The notes below the pieces were generated by a model. The model saw only the letters and a list, made by a program, of their open reading frames with translations, did not search any database and had not been told where the DNA came from. A stretch of 64,000 bases of DNA from Lachnospiraceae bacterium (GTDB lineage: Bacteria > Bacillota > Clostridia > Lachnospirales > Lachnospiraceae): the NCBI GenBank assembly GCA_017465845.1, contig JAFTVH010000010.1:1-64000 (forward strand). The letters run 5' to 3'. Within the stretch, counting starts at the first letter, position 1, and each line of letters opens with the position of its first letter. Position numbers and translations under genes: made by a program. This document shows positions 53,601-62,654 of the stretch, piece by piece.

Positions 53601-54116
53601 GCCCTGAATATAATCTTTAAAGCCCTGATACAATACCGCCAGGTCTTTCAGCTTATGTACCAGAGCACCTCTTTTCTCAGAAAATGCAATCAGCTTGGGC
53701 ATGTCCGCCGGCGCGATTCCGTACTGCATGAATTCGGAGATGGCACTCTTCACCTCATGGATATAGCCCTGCTTATGTAAGTGGCCTCCCAAAGTAGGCA
53801 GTTGGTCTTTCATGCCAAGGGCTACTTTCTGCAGCACCAGACTTTTACCCGTATCGTCCAACACAGGGGTATCCAGCTCTCCCACTTCGTCAAAGATTCT
53901 GTGAGACAGACGGCCAAAGCTCAAAACGTCTATATTGAGGATTCCTCCACGCTCATGAAGCATCGTCAGGTCCTTCTGTGTCTGCATGGTGAACTGATCC
54001 GGTACGATAATCAGGAAATTCTTCTTGGGCTCTTTCAAAGAACGCTCCATGATTTCCTGATAAAGCTGCCTGCTCTTGCCCGCGCCGGACGGTCCGAAGT
54101 AGAAACGTAAACTCAT
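50700..54116 (-). CDS. addB: ATP-dependent helicase/deoxyribonuclease subunit B (AddB)
   Basis: 1138 aa from ATG 54114-54116, chosen for GGAGG 8 nt upstream. N-terminal Walker A LRFYFGPSGAGKSRQLY. The C-terminal nuclease domain includes IDYKSGNRQFD. Four cysteines for the iron-sulfur cluster are visible: one in TYAACAYHHFLQYG (about 800) and three in SACTYCAYRKVCGFD (about 1115). The start codon overlaps the stop of the glycosylase gene upstream (ATGA), so translation is coupled. Partner of AddA encoded next. Confidence 0.96.
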   Translation of the reverse strand: MSLRFYFGPSGAGKSRQLYQEIMERSLKEPKKNFLIIVPDQFTMQTQKDLTMLHERGGILNIDVLSFGRLSHRIFDEVGELDTPVLDDTGKSLVLQKVALGMKDQLPTLGGHLHKQGYIHEVKSAISEFMQYGIAPADMPKLIAFSEKRGALVHKLKDLAVLYQGFKDYIQGDFITTEETLDVLRRSLSKSGLVKGSVVVFDGFTGFTPVQNRVIQEILCLSEETIVSLTLGEGENPYQPDGEQKLFHLTKKTVHDLEKLASQAGVQRGKDVFVKPGDRDRFAQSPALRALEQNLFRYSVKPYTDEQDSIHLMETTTPAEEVHQVGLKILELVRNGDMAYRDIALVSGDLEAYAPYVETEFSKMGIPCYIDRTRGIVLNPMTEYINSALELYLKNFTYEAVFHYLRSGLSDITAREADMLENYVIRTGVRGYSKWSRLFTHKMEESGEEEESLLIINNIRERLMNQIACLHGKSKDTVENYVNQLYEFLVANKVQEKLVNLEKMFTEQGDLAKAREYAQIYRLVMDLLNQIYELLGAETITLQEFADILEAGFGEIQVGTIPQNVDRILVGDMERTRLKQVKALFFLGVNDGNIPKSASKGGIISDMDREFLKESDMELAPSPRQQMFIQRLYLYLNMTKPSRYLYLSYAKVNREGRSIRPAYLVDVMKKLFPGLTVEYPQNRPMLDMVVTSGEGVDYLAQGLRLYVQGMSSPEEEQLFLTLYEAYGESAELKALREHLTKAAFKRYQESGLSKQVARALYGKLLENSVTRLETYAACAYHHFLQYGLSLKEREEFGFESVDMGNIFHAVLETFAERLAGSKYTWFDFPKEFGERLVREALEQYAAQYGETILYSSARNEYAITRMGRVLTRTVLTLQEQLKKGEFTPDAYEMSFHYADHLDSINVSLSPEEKMRLKGRIDRIDTAEDGEHVYVKVIDYKSGNRQFDLAALYYGLQLQLVVYMNAAMELEAKKHPEKEIVPAALLYYHIDDPTVETPTELSEEELNEQILEKLRMKGVVNGEEGIVEKLDKFMGSKSSIIPVERKKDGSFSARSSVMSSEELKIISDYVNYKVKNIGQEILAGKMELNPYEKGAASACTYCAYRKVCGFDPSVPGYEKRILEELDGKEALQRMKEAKQ

Positions 54117-54766
54117 AGATAAAACCTCCACAGATAGTCAGCGGCTTCCTCTGCATAGTCGATTCCGATTCGTTTGCCTTCCCGAATCTGTTCAGGCAGC
54201 ACAGTCAAGCCTTCCGTCACATAAAAGGAAGGGCTGGTGACCATATCGATATCGTTGTCCTGCCTGGTAATCTCCATGGCAATGCACATCTTGCCGGGTC
54301 CGTCTGCCAGATGGCGGCCGATAGACTCCGGATTCTGGCCGGGCTTTTTCGCCCTTCTAAGCTGCTCCATGCGCGCTCTGGATTCCTCGTCCGCCGGCTC
54401 TACTTTCCGAAGCAGCACCGCCTGGGGAATCCCTTCCGTCATGGCCGCAATATTCATGCAGCTGTACATGCCGTATATCAGATACACATAAGAAGTCCCG
54501 CCCTGATGATACATGGGTTCCGTCCGCTCGGTGCGCTTTCCGCTATAGGTGTGGGAGCCTTTATCTTCCTCACCCATATAGCTCTCAGTCTCTGTAATGA
54601 TTCCCCGCACCGTTCCCAGCGAAGTCTCATGAACCAGTATCTTGCCCAGAAGCTCCTTTGCCACAGTGATGCCGTCCCTGGCAAAGAACTCTCTGGGCAG
54701 GCGGCTGCCGCAGGCTGTTACGCTGCTTTGCCTGATATAATGATAATCTGTGCTGCTTTTCGCCAT
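54113..54766 (-). CDS. DNA-3-methyladenine glycosylase (AAG/MPG type)
   Basis: 217-aa base-excision repair enzyme of the mammalian AAG family. It opens 'LPREFFARDGITVAKELLGKILVHE'; the catalytic glutamate lies in ITETESYMGEEDKGSHTYSGKRTERTEPMY, and GTSYVYLIYGMYSCMNI follows. It releases alkylated purines such as 3-methyladenine and hypoxanthine. It is the first gene of a DNA-repair operon with addB and addA, with a 4-bp overlap. Confidence 0.93.
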   Translation of the reverse strand: MAKSSTDYHYIRQSSVTACGSRLPREFFARDGITVAKELLGKILVHETSLGTVRGIITETESYMGEEDKGSHTYSGKRTERTEPMYHQGGTSYVYLIYGMYSCMNIAAMTEGIPQAVLLRKVEPADEESRARMEQLRRAKKPGQNPESIGRHLADGPGKMCIAMEITRQDNDIDMVTSPSFYVTEGLTVLPEQIREGKRIGIDYAEEAADYLWRFYL

Positions 54767-54803
54767 CCTGCCAACTCCTTTACATATCTTGCAAGCCTAT
54801 CTC

Positions 54804-55565
54804 CTACTGCTCATCCCGCAATGCCAGTTCCACCGGACAATGGTCAGACCCCATGACTTTCGTATGAATAGACGCATCCAGCAACTTGCCCTTCAGACAT
54901 TCCGACACCACAAAATAGTCGATACGCCACCCTGCGTTCTTGGCTCTTGCCTGAAAACGGTAAGACCACCAGGAATAGATACCCTCCTGGTCCGGATAAA
55001 AATACCGGAAGCTGTCAACAAATCCGCTTTCCAGAACCTTACCAAAGCAAGCTCTCTCCTCATCGGTAAAGCCGGCATTCCTGCGGTTGGTCTTAGGATT
55101 CTTAAGGTCGATTTCTTTATGGGCCACATTCAGATCGCCGCAGAAGATCACTGGCTTATTCTCCTCCAGCTTCTTTAAATATGCCAGAAAATCAGCCTCC
55201 CACTTCATGCGGTAGTCAAGGCGCTTTAACTCATCCTGAGAATTGGGCGTATAGACTGTCACCACATAAAACTCCTCAAATTCGGCAGTGATCACCCTGC
55301 CCTCATGGTCGTGCTCCTCTACACCGATTCCATAGGCAACACTGATGGGCTCCTTCTTGGTAAAAAGAGCGGTTCCCGAATATCCCTTTTTCTCCGCATA
55401 ATTCCAGTATTGATGATACCCGGGCAGCTCCAGATCGATCTGCCCCTCCTGCAGCTTAGTCTCCTGGAGGCAGAAGATATCAGCATCCGCCTCCTTGAAA
55501 AAATCCATAAATCCTTTATCCACACAAGCCCTCAGGCCATTTACATTCCAGGAAATCAGTCTCAT
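54804..55565 (-). CDS. xth: Exodeoxyribonuclease III (AP endonuclease)
   Basis: 253 aa, the usual length. Catalytic stations: [12 protein letters not shown] (Asn7), [11 protein letters not shown] (Glu34), [26 protein letters not shown] (Asp/Asn pair) and [10 protein letters not shown] at the C-terminus. It incises abasic sites and removes 3' blocks. It lies directly upstream of the 3-methyladenine glycosylase gene (37-bp gap), so the products of glycosylase action would be handled by the same unit. The EEP lipoproteins of this window share its fold but are secreted. Confidence 0.95.
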   Translation of the reverse strand: MRLISWNVNGLRACVDKGFMDFFKEADADIFCLQETKLQEGQIDLELPGYHQYWNYAEKKGYSGTALFTKKEPISVAYGIGVEEHDHEGRVITAEFEEFYVVTVYTPNSQDELKRLDYRMKWEADFLAYLKKLEENKPVIFCGDLNVAHKEIDLKNPKTNRRNAGFTDEERACFGKVLESGFVDSFRYFYPDQEGIYSWWSYRFQARAKNAGWRIDYFVVSECLKGKLLDASIHTKVMGSDHCPVELALRDEQ

Positions 55566-55675
55566 ATTGCAGCTCCTCTCTGTTCTTTTCTATTAGATTA
55601 ACATTATTCCGGGAAAATAGCAAGGTCTGCCGACGCGGGCTGAAAGCCCTGGCTGTAGGTTAGTGATTATCCCAT

Positions 55676-58510
55676 CTACAAACGCTCCAAAAATCTTCTG
55701 GCCACCGGATTTTCCTGACGCAGATCCACCTGGCAGATAATATACCTCTTACCCTCATACTCCTTCTCTGCACAGGCAAGGGCTGTACCCCACACTCCAT
55801 TCTCATCCACGTTGCCACTTGTTAAAATGGGAGTAAAACCACTTGCCGTAAAAGTCGTATCCAGTATCGGTGTGATCATGTCTGCTTCTTCATCATACCA
55901 ATATGAAAAGTCACGTGGCTCAAAGCCTTCTACTGCGCTATGGCCCGTTTTTCTGGATACAAAATGGACACTCTGCATCCCGCAGCGCTTTACCACTACT
56001 GTCTCTCCCGCAATTTCATGTGTTCCTATCGGAAGCTTCTCTATCCAGATTACATTGTCTCCCCGGACTTTTACCTCGCCGGCTTCTTTACTCTCTTTAA
56101 AAATTTCAACCGCAAGGTCATTGTAAGATAACACCTTTCCCTCTTCATCAAGAAGGATTGCACGAACCGTTACTTTCGAACGATCTTTCCCATCCTCTAC
56201 TGCAAAGATTCCTTCCGGTATAAACTCCGCATTGGCTGCATAATTAACGGCACAGTCAGACATCTTTACTTTCGTTGTGCCTGCTCCCATATAGCTGCCA
56301 TCCGCATAGTATTCAAACCGCAGCGTACAATCTTCGCTGCGATTGGTATCATTGCAGACATAACATTCCATACTGATCTTCTCCCCGTTATAGTAAGTAT
56401 AGCGGTCCGTCCGCAGGGATAAATGTATGGGCTCCAGCGCATTTCGGTACGCGAAATAAGCTTTCTTGGGATTTCTTCTGCAATCCATGATTGTCTTCAT
56501 CCAGCCTGACGGCCATGCATCGATAAACAAATGAATCGCATTAGAGACCATTCTGTCATCACGCCGAAACGCCTCTGTCATCATCTGCGTCGCAAATGCC
56601 TGGTATTCCTGACTTGCCTCAACCCATTCCTCCATAGTATCCTGGGTATCATAAAAGAAATAATGGAAATCTCCCGTCTGGGCCCTTACAATATTTCCGG
56701 GGGCAAATGGCTCTGCCGTCCACTCCTTGGGATAGCATTCCCGCATAACATCAGCAAAATCCAGTCCCTCTGCCCCGTATTCTCCGCAGCCATAGTACCA
56801 GCCGTGCTTGACGCTCAACCAGTAACCCTTATTTAATCTGCCGATATCAATGCCATGTCCGTTATACCACATAGGATAACAGTGATTGTCAGGCATTCCT
56901 TCCGTAGGGGGATCGTAATCTCCATCAACATGTTTTATTACCCTGTCCGGATTTTGCATCCTGACAGCGATATCACACATGGTAAAGAAGTTCTCCAGCT
57001 CCTCTCGTATCAAATGCCTGTGTGGTTCATTATTTGCATTCGGGAAGGGCTCATTGATATAGCTTACGATGACATTGCAGGGATGCTTTCTCACCAATCG
57101 CTCCATCTCTTCCGCCTGTCTTACTCCCTCACAAAGCTTTGTCCTTCTCATGCATCCGAAAAGCGGCAGATCACTCTGGGTCATAAGACCAAGCTTATCG
57201 CAATATTCGTACACTTCCTCCTGCACCGGTCTCTGGGTAAGCCTGAGGAAATTCATATTGCATAGTTTGGCAAGCAGGATATCCTCTATCAGGGCATCCA
57301 CATCGCCCCGCATCACATCCTGCTGTTCGAACCCCATTGTATTTGCCCCGCGAAGCCTGATTTTATGTCCGTTCAGCCAGAACATTCCCTTAGGTTCCCT
57401 TTCCGTATCCTGCCGGAAGCTTCTCATACCAAACTGCTGTTTCGTCGTATCTGTTACGTTGCCTTCATAAATTACTTTTACCTGTGCCTGGTATAGATAT
57501 GGTGTGTCTAATTCCCACAACCTGGGATTCCTGATTGCAATGGGAATCTTGTAGATGTTTTTTCCATGCTTTAACGGCATGGGGATCCCTTTTCCCAGCA
57601 CATCCCTGACGGCAGCTTCCGTCAGGCTGTCTCCTCTGCCCACCATCTTTAACGTTTCCGGGACATATGTATATTTCTCAACCACGACTTCGCTGAAGTT
57701 CTGCCCATATACGGACACCTCGATGGCAATATTCCTGTCCGCATAGTCAGCATTTTCAACCTCAACCCAGACTTCTGCACTTTCTTCCATAGGGCGTACA
57801 TATAAATCTGTGATATTGATCCGGTTTCTGATCTCCACGCTGACACTGTTATAGAGACCCATACCCGCCGGACAGTGATGCCAGCCTTCTGCCGGATCAT
57901 CCCAACCGGGTCCGGTTGCAGCATAAAGCTTGTCTCCCTCACATTTTTCCTGATTGGCAAAGGCATTCCCCATATAAATATAATCATTATACAGATCAAT
58001 TTGCAGCGTATTGATACCGCTCTTTACTGCATCCGTGATCTCAAATTTAAAAGGGGAGAAAAATCCCTCATGAGTCCCCACGCAGATGCCATTCACATAC
58101 ACCACCGCATAATAATCTGCTCCCTGAAAGCATACATAAACAGCCTTATCGGGCGATTTCTGCAGTTCGAAAGACGTGGTGTAGATCTGTTTCTGTTTTC
58201 CCAGTGGTCCCTGATAATGGGGAATCGTAATTTCTTCTCTGTCTAACAGGAACTTTTCAAGTTTGATTGTTTCCTTGCAAGGGCTTAAGGCCGGAGCCAG
58301 GTCCTGCAGATATGGCTGATATGCTGCTTTTTGCAATTTCAGCTCTTCATACAGCTCTTCCTTTGTGCTTATTTTTTTCTCTACCGGATAAGGTGCTTCT
58401 GCACGTTTCAGTTCACAGGAATTTTTAATAAATTTCATGGGCTGCGGGTCATACAGCAGTTCCTCACGGCCTCCGATTCCATTACCGGCTATTTGCGCAA
58501 AAATATCCAT
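55676..58510 (-). CDS. Glycoside hydrolase family 2 protein
   Basis: 944 aa, cytoplasmic (no signal peptide). An N-terminal jelly-roll sugar-binding domain (about 60-215: 'FEITDAVKSGINTLQIDLYND') is followed by an immunoglobulin-like domain and a TIM barrel opening with 'GMFWLNGHKIRLRGANTMG'. The general acid glutamate is in VSYINEPFPNANNEP and the nucleophile in YGCGEYGAEGLD. A further C-terminal beta-region of about 250 residues is present. Family 2 covers beta-galactosidase, beta-mannosidase and beta-glucuronidase; I cannot choose. It is the last gene of the importer 3 operon, 4 bp after the GH95 gene. Confidence 0.9.
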   Translation of the reverse strand: MDIFAQIAGNGIGGREELLYDPQPMKFIKNSCELKRAEAPYPVEKKISTKEELYEELKLQKAAYQPYLQDLAPALSPCKETIKLEKFLLDREEITIPHYQGPLGKQKQIYTTSFELQKSPDKAVYVCFQGADYYAVVYVNGICVGTHEGFFSPFKFEITDAVKSGINTLQIDLYNDYIYMGNAFANQEKCEGDKLYAATGPGWDDPAEGWHHCPAGMGLYNSVSVEIRNRINITDLYVRPMEESAEVWVEVENADYADRNIAIEVSVYGQNFSEVVVEKYTYVPETLKMVGRGDSLTEAAVRDVLGKGIPMPLKHGKNIYKIPIAIRNPRLWELDTPYLYQAQVKVIYEGNVTDTTKQQFGMRSFRQDTEREPKGMFWLNGHKIRLRGANTMGFEQQDVMRGDVDALIEDILLAKLCNMNFLRLTQRPVQEEVYEYCDKLGLMTQSDLPLFGCMRRTKLCEGVRQAEEMERLVRKHPCNVIVSYINEPFPNANNEPHRHLIREELENFFTMCDIAVRMQNPDRVIKHVDGDYDPPTEGMPDNHCYPMWYNGHGIDIGRLNKGYWLSVKHGWYYGCGEYGAEGLDFADVMRECYPKEWTAEPFAPGNIVRAQTGDFHYFFYDTQDTMEEWVEASQEYQAFATQMMTEAFRRDDRMVSNAIHLFIDAWPSGWMKTIMDCRRNPKKAYFAYRNALEPIHLSLRTDRYTYYNGEKISMECYVCNDTNRSEDCTLRFEYYADGSYMGAGTTKVKMSDCAVNYAANAEFIPEGIFAVEDGKDRSKVTVRAILLDEEGKVLSYNDLAVEIFKESKEAGEVKVRGDNVIWIEKLPIGTHEIAGETVVVKRCGMQSVHFVSRKTGHSAVEGFEPRDFSYWYDEEADMITPILDTTFTASGFTPILTSGNVDENGVWGTALACAEKEYEGKRYIICQVDLRQENPVARRFLERL

Positions 58511-58514
58511 GTTT

Positions 58515-60713
58515 TTATATCCTCCTGAAATGACGAAGTTTACCTGCCTCTAACACAACTTTCCATTCTTGATCGCCGGACAAGACTTGCAACGTCATAT
58601 CCTGCGGCGCTGTAAGTTCAAAGAAAGTAAGTTTTCCATCTTCCCATGCAAAGCTTACTGCCACCCCATCCTGGGCACGGAAATTGCTGACACTTCCCTT
58701 TTTCCAATCCCCCGGCAATGCAGGCAGTAAGATCAGTCTGTCACGCCTGGACTGCATCAGCATCTCACAGACAGCAGCTGTTCCTCCCATATTGCCGTCA
58801 ATCTGGAATATCCCGGGCGGATGAAGGTCTAACAGAGATACGGTAGCAAAATCACCGATCAAAGCTTTAAAATGCTCCCATGCCTCTTCTCCCCTTCCAA
58901 GACGCGCCATCAGACAGGCAACCCAGGAACGGCTCCAGCCGGTATGACCGCCACCATGCTTCAGACGCTCCTCTAAAGACCGCTCCGCCGCTTTCCACTC
59001 CCAACTGCCCGGTTCAAACAGCTGGGAAGGATACAGACCATATAAATGAGAAAGATGACGATGTCCTGGTTCTTCTTCCTCCCTCTCCCTATCCCATTCA
59101 TTCAATCTGCCTATCCTATCAGTGCTTAACCTGGGCAGGCGACTTACCATGTCACGCCATTTGTCCGCCTTTTGTGCATCCACTCCCAGAATATCCGCAC
59201 ATTCTGCCGCGTTTTGCATCAGCTCCGTGATCAGTTCTACGTCAAACGCACTGTTTACCCCGATGGATACCGGCCACTCACCTGTTCCTTTAAACCGATT
59301 CTCCGGCGACTGGGAAGGAAGGACCCACAGTTCTCCTTCTTTTTCCACCAGATAATCTTCATAAAAAGCTGCCGCCTCTTTCAGATAAGGATAACAATGT
59401 TCCCGCAGAAACTGCTCATCTTTGGTATATCGCCAATGCATGAACATATGCTGTCCCAGCCAGGGCGCCGCCCCGATCCAGACCGCCCATCCGCAGGATT
59501 CCGGCGTCACACGCCCCCAGACATCCGTCTGAATACACATGGTAACACCCTTGCAGCCATACAGTTTCTTGGCCACTTCTCTTCCATAGGGCACATAGCG
59601 CTCTATCAGGTTAAACAAGGTATTTGCCCCCTGCTTCATTCCCAGGGTTTCCACGAACCAATAACACATCTGCAGATTCACATCCAAATGATAATCACAA
59701 TTCCAGGGCGGCCTTAAATCTTCGTTCCATTTTCCCTGCAGATTTAATGGCAATTCTCCTGAAGAACCGCAGACCATAAGGTATCGGCCATATTCAAAAT
59801 ACAAAAGGGGCAGCCCTGAATCTTTGCCTTCTTTAAACAGGCGAATCCTCTGATCTGTAGGCAGCTCACTCTCTTCCACCTCTATATCCACCGCTGCATC
59901 TCCCTTTAAGAATGCAAATTTTTCTTTATGGCGGGCAAACAAAGAATCAAAACAATGCCCTTTCAGAAAAATCATTTCTGCCAGGGGACTTTCTCCGTTG
60001 GCATCCGTTCCTGCCTGGATAAGCAGCAGCAACTGAGATGTCTGCTTTACCTGCAGACTGTTTCCGACGTACACTTGAAAGCCGTCCGTCATAACTTTTA
60101 TGGATGCTGCAAAGGAAATCCCATTCTGGAAGATCCCCTCCATCCGTAATCCGTCCGATTCCTCTTCATAAGTAATGGTGCAGCGTGGATCTTCCTTTCG
60201 GGATAAAATGATTGTCATGTCAGAAGGCTTTTCCGCCGTCACCAAAAGAACCCCACAGCCGTCCGCACAGCTGACAAACAGCTGCTGCTCTATTTTTCCC
60301 ATATCTGTCTGAAATACAGTCTTTGCCAGTCCGGTGTCCAGGTCCAGGCTGCGGACATAATCCCGCACATCTCCGGCATTCAGCTCAATCCACACATCCC
60401 CGACAGGCTGATAGGGGTCTACCCGTCCCTTTTCTCCGGACACACCGCCCTTTCCGGCAAAATACCGGTTGGCAAGCTCTGTTCCCTTTAAGAAATCTTC
60501 CTGCAAGAGAGCATCTCTCACCTCAGCTAAGTGCTCCGCCACATCCTCCTGCTCCCGAAAACGATTCTCACCGCGCCACATCCACTCATGATTCAGCGCA
60601 ATTCTAAGCCTCCCGGGAGTCCCCAGCATCATAGCTGCCAGCCTGCCGTTTCCTGTCGGCAGGCCCTCTATATACTTTTCAGTCCAACTGTCAAGCCAGA
60701 TAATCTTTTTCAT
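58515..60713 (-). CDS. GH95-family alpha-L-fucosidase-like glycoside hydrolase
   Basis: 732 aa from ATG 60711-60713 (GGAG 9 nt upstream; an earlier in-frame TTG at 60728 overlaps that site). N-terminal beta-domain: 'WTEKYIEGLPTGNGRLAAMMLG'; (alpha/alpha)6 barrel: 'LNLQGKWNEDLRPPWNCDYHLDVNLQMCYW' region. The acid glutamate is in PSQSPENRF and the aspartate in FQIDGNMGG. GH95 members hydrolyse alpha-1,2-fucosides and, in some cases, alpha-L-galactosides. It has no signal peptide, so it acts on imported oligosaccharides delivered by importer 3. With the GH2 enzyme this points to fucosylated host or plant glycans. Confidence 0.9.
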   Translation of the reverse strand: MKKIIWLDSWTEKYIEGLPTGNGRLAAMMLGTPGRLRIALNHEWMWRGENRFREQEDVAEHLAEVRDALLQEDFLKGTELANRYFAGKGGVSGEKGRVDPYQPVGDVWIELNAGDVRDYVRSLDLDTGLAKTVFQTDMGKIEQQLFVSCADGCGVLLVTAEKPSDMTIILSRKEDPRCTITYEEESDGLRMEGIFQNGISFAASIKVMTDGFQVYVGNSLQVKQTSQLLLLIQAGTDANGESPLAEMIFLKGHCFDSLFARHKEKFAFLKGDAAVDIEVEESELPTDQRIRLFKEGKDSGLPLLYFEYGRYLMVCGSSGELPLNLQGKWNEDLRPPWNCDYHLDVNLQMCYWFVETLGMKQGANTLFNLIERYVPYGREVAKKLYGCKGVTMCIQTDVWGRVTPESCGWAVWIGAAPWLGQHMFMHWRYTKDEQFLREHCYPYLKEAAAFYEDYLVEKEGELWVLPSQSPENRFKGTGEWPVSIGVNSAFDVELITELMQNAAECADILGVDAQKADKWRDMVSRLPRLSTDRIGRLNEWDREREEEEPGHRHLSHLYGLYPSQLFEPGSWEWKAAERSLEERLKHGGGHTGWSRSWVACLMARLGRGEEAWEHFKALIGDFATVSLLDLHPPGIFQIDGNMGGTAAVCEMLMQSRRDRLILLPALPGDWKKGSVSNFRAQDGVAVSFAWEDGKLTFFELTAPQDMTLQVLSGDQEWKVVLEAGKLRHFRRI

Positions 60714-60740
60714 AACTAAGTTCTCCAAAATGCCGGTACA

Positions 60741-61634
60741 CTAGCCCTTCACGCTGCCGACCATAACACCTTCCTGGAAATATTTCTGCACAAAAGGATA
60801 AACACAGAATAAGGGCAATGTGGACACAACAATGACAGCATATTTTAATGTGAGATACAGATTCTGGCTATTGGCCATATCCTCCGCAAGTGTGTCGTCA
60901 CTTCCTTTCATCCCCTCACTTTGAATCAGAATTTCACGAAGAATAATCTGCAAAGGATACTTGTCACTATCTTTCAAATACAAAAATGCATTGAAATAAG
61001 AGTTCCAATGGTCAACCGCATACCACAGTGCCAACACTGCTATAATTGCTTTCGATAACGGTAAAACCATCTTAAAGAAGAACTGGAAATCATCACAGCC
61101 GTCAATCTGGCATGCTTCCTGCATTTCCTCTGCAATATTTGTTTCGATAAAGGTTCTGCACACAATCATATTATACACACTCATAGCACCCGGAATAATA
61201 ATAGACCATCGCGTATTCAGCATCCCTAATTCTCTGATCAGTATATAGTTTGGAATGATACCGCCGCCAAACATCATTGTAAAAGAGAATATAAGCATGA
61301 TTGTACCCCGCCACCGCAGATTTTTTCTTGCCAATGGATATGCACACATCAGTGTAATCGCCAGATTGATCAGGGTCCCTGATACAGTATATATAATTGT
61401 ATTTCCGTATCCGGTCCATACTTTGTTGTAGGCCAATACACGTTTATATGCATCCAGCGTAAAATTTACCGGAACCAGCCATACTTTTCCCTGCGCTACT
61501 GCATCTGCATCACTGACAGAGGAAGAAAGCACATATATAATCGGGTATAGAACAATTAACACCAATACAACTGAAATGAAATAGCTGACTAAATAAAAAA
61601 CCCGGTCCTGACTATTTTTTTGTTTTGTTTTCAT
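60741..61634 (-). CDS. ABC sugar transporter permease (LplC-like), importer 3
   Basis: 297 aa from ATG 61632-61634, chosen because GGGAG lies 6 nt upstream; a GTG six codons earlier overlaps the previous gene. Six membrane segments. Coupling loop EACQIDGCDDFQFFFKMVLP; C-terminus EGVMVGSVKG. Very similar to the importer 2 subunit at 20636. It lies 27 bp upstream of the GH95 start. Confidence 0.93.
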   Translation of the reverse strand: MKTKQKNSQDRVFYLVSYFISVVLVLIVLYPIIYVLSSSVSDADAVAQGKVWLVPVNFTLDAYKRVLAYNKVWTGYGNTIIYTVSGTLINLAITLMCAYPLARKNLRWRGTIMLIFSFTMMFGGGIIPNYILIRELGMLNTRWSIIIPGAMSVYNMIVCRTFIETNIAEEMQEACQIDGCDDFQFFFKMVLPLSKAIIAVLALWYAVDHWNSYFNAFLYLKDSDKYPLQIILREILIQSEGMKGSDDTLAEDMANSQNLYLTLKYAVIVVSTLPLFCVYPFVQKYFQEGVMVGSVKG

Positions 61635-61645
61635 CTTTCTCTCCC

Positions 61646-62590
61646 TTACCACTGACTGGTTTCACTGACCTGCTTTGATATTTTATTTACAATAATCACC
61701 AAAGCAAACTGAATCACGCTGTTAAACATTCCCACAGCTGTTGCAAGAGAAAAATCTCCTGAACCATTGGACGAGAGACCAATCTGGTACTCATAAGTAG
61801 AAATAACCTCACTGACTGATAAGTTCAAAGAATTCTGCATCAAAAATACTTTCTCAAATCCAATACTCATTACGGATCCCATACGCAGAATCAGCATGGT
61901 AATGATCGTGGGCAAAAGAGCCGGCAGATCGATATAGAATACTCTTTTCAAGCGGGAAGCCCCATCTATCTGGGCAGCCTCGTGAAAAGACGGATCCACA
62001 CTGGTGAGTGCCGCCTGATAAATAATACTGTTCCAGCCAAAATTCTGCCAGACCCCGGACCACACATAGATGTGTCGGAAGGCTCCCGGCGAAGCAAACA
62101 AGTCCTCCGGATACGATCCGGTTAGTTCATGAAAGAGCATACCATAGAGCCCTGTTCGGCTATTTAGCACACTAAACACAATTCCTACCATAACTACTGT
62201 TGAAATAAAGTGCGGCAGATTGACAATCACCTGTGCTACCTTTTTAAATTTTTTATTTCTCAGGCAATTCACCATCAATGCAAAAATAATCGGCAGCGGG
62301 AAAGCAACCACTATGGCATATAGAGAAAGAATTACTGTATTCTTTATGACTCTCCAGAACTTATAAGACTCAAAGAATTTGATAAAATTAGCAAATCCTA
62401 CCCAATCACTACCCCAGATTCCTTTTCTTACATGATAGTCTTTAAACGCTATCACCAACTCTGCCATTGGAATATATTTAAACAAAATAATATAAATCAT
62501 TGGCAACAGCAGAAATAAATAAAGCTGCCAGTCCTTTCTGGGATCTCTTTTTTTCACTGTTCCTGTAACAGAAGTCTTGTTTTTTTTCAT
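61646..62590 (-). CDS. ABC sugar transporter permease (LplB-like), importer 3
   Basis: 314 aa from ATG 62588-62590, preceded by GAGGG; the open frame to 62629 is longer but lacks a ribosome site. Family opening 'LFLLLPMIYIILFKYIPMAELVIAFKDYHVRKGIWGSDWVGF', coupling loop EAAQIDGASRLKR, C-terminus VSETSQW. It pairs with the permease downstream and is the closest relative of the importer 2 protein at 19679. Confidence 0.93.
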   Translation of the reverse strand: MKKNKTSVTGTVKKRDPRKDWQLYLFLLLPMIYIILFKYIPMAELVIAFKDYHVRKGIWGSDWVGFANFIKFFESYKFWRVIKNTVILSLYAIVVAFPLPIIFALMVNCLRNKKFKKVAQVIVNLPHFISTVVMVGIVFSVLNSRTGLYGMLFHELTGSYPEDLFASPGAFRHIYVWSGVWQNFGWNSIIYQAALTSVDPSFHEAAQIDGASRLKRVFYIDLPALLPTIITMLILRMGSVMSIGFEKVFLMQNSLNLSVSEVISTYEYQIGLSSNGSGDFSLATAVGMFNSVIQFALVIIVNKISKQVSETSQW

Positions 62591-62618
62591 TTTACCCTCA
62601 TTATGAATTAAGATGCGA

Positions 62619-62641
62619 TGCAGACGCACTAAGCATCTGCA
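62619..62641 (-). terminator. Intra-operon hairpin after binding-protein gene (importer 3)
   Basis: TGCAGACGC (62619-62627) and GCATCTGCA (62633-62641) pair with one mismatch. It sits in the 64-bp gap between the binding-protein stop and the permease start, as in importers 1 and 2. Confidence 0.45.
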
Positions 62642-62654
62642 CCGCTCATATGTA

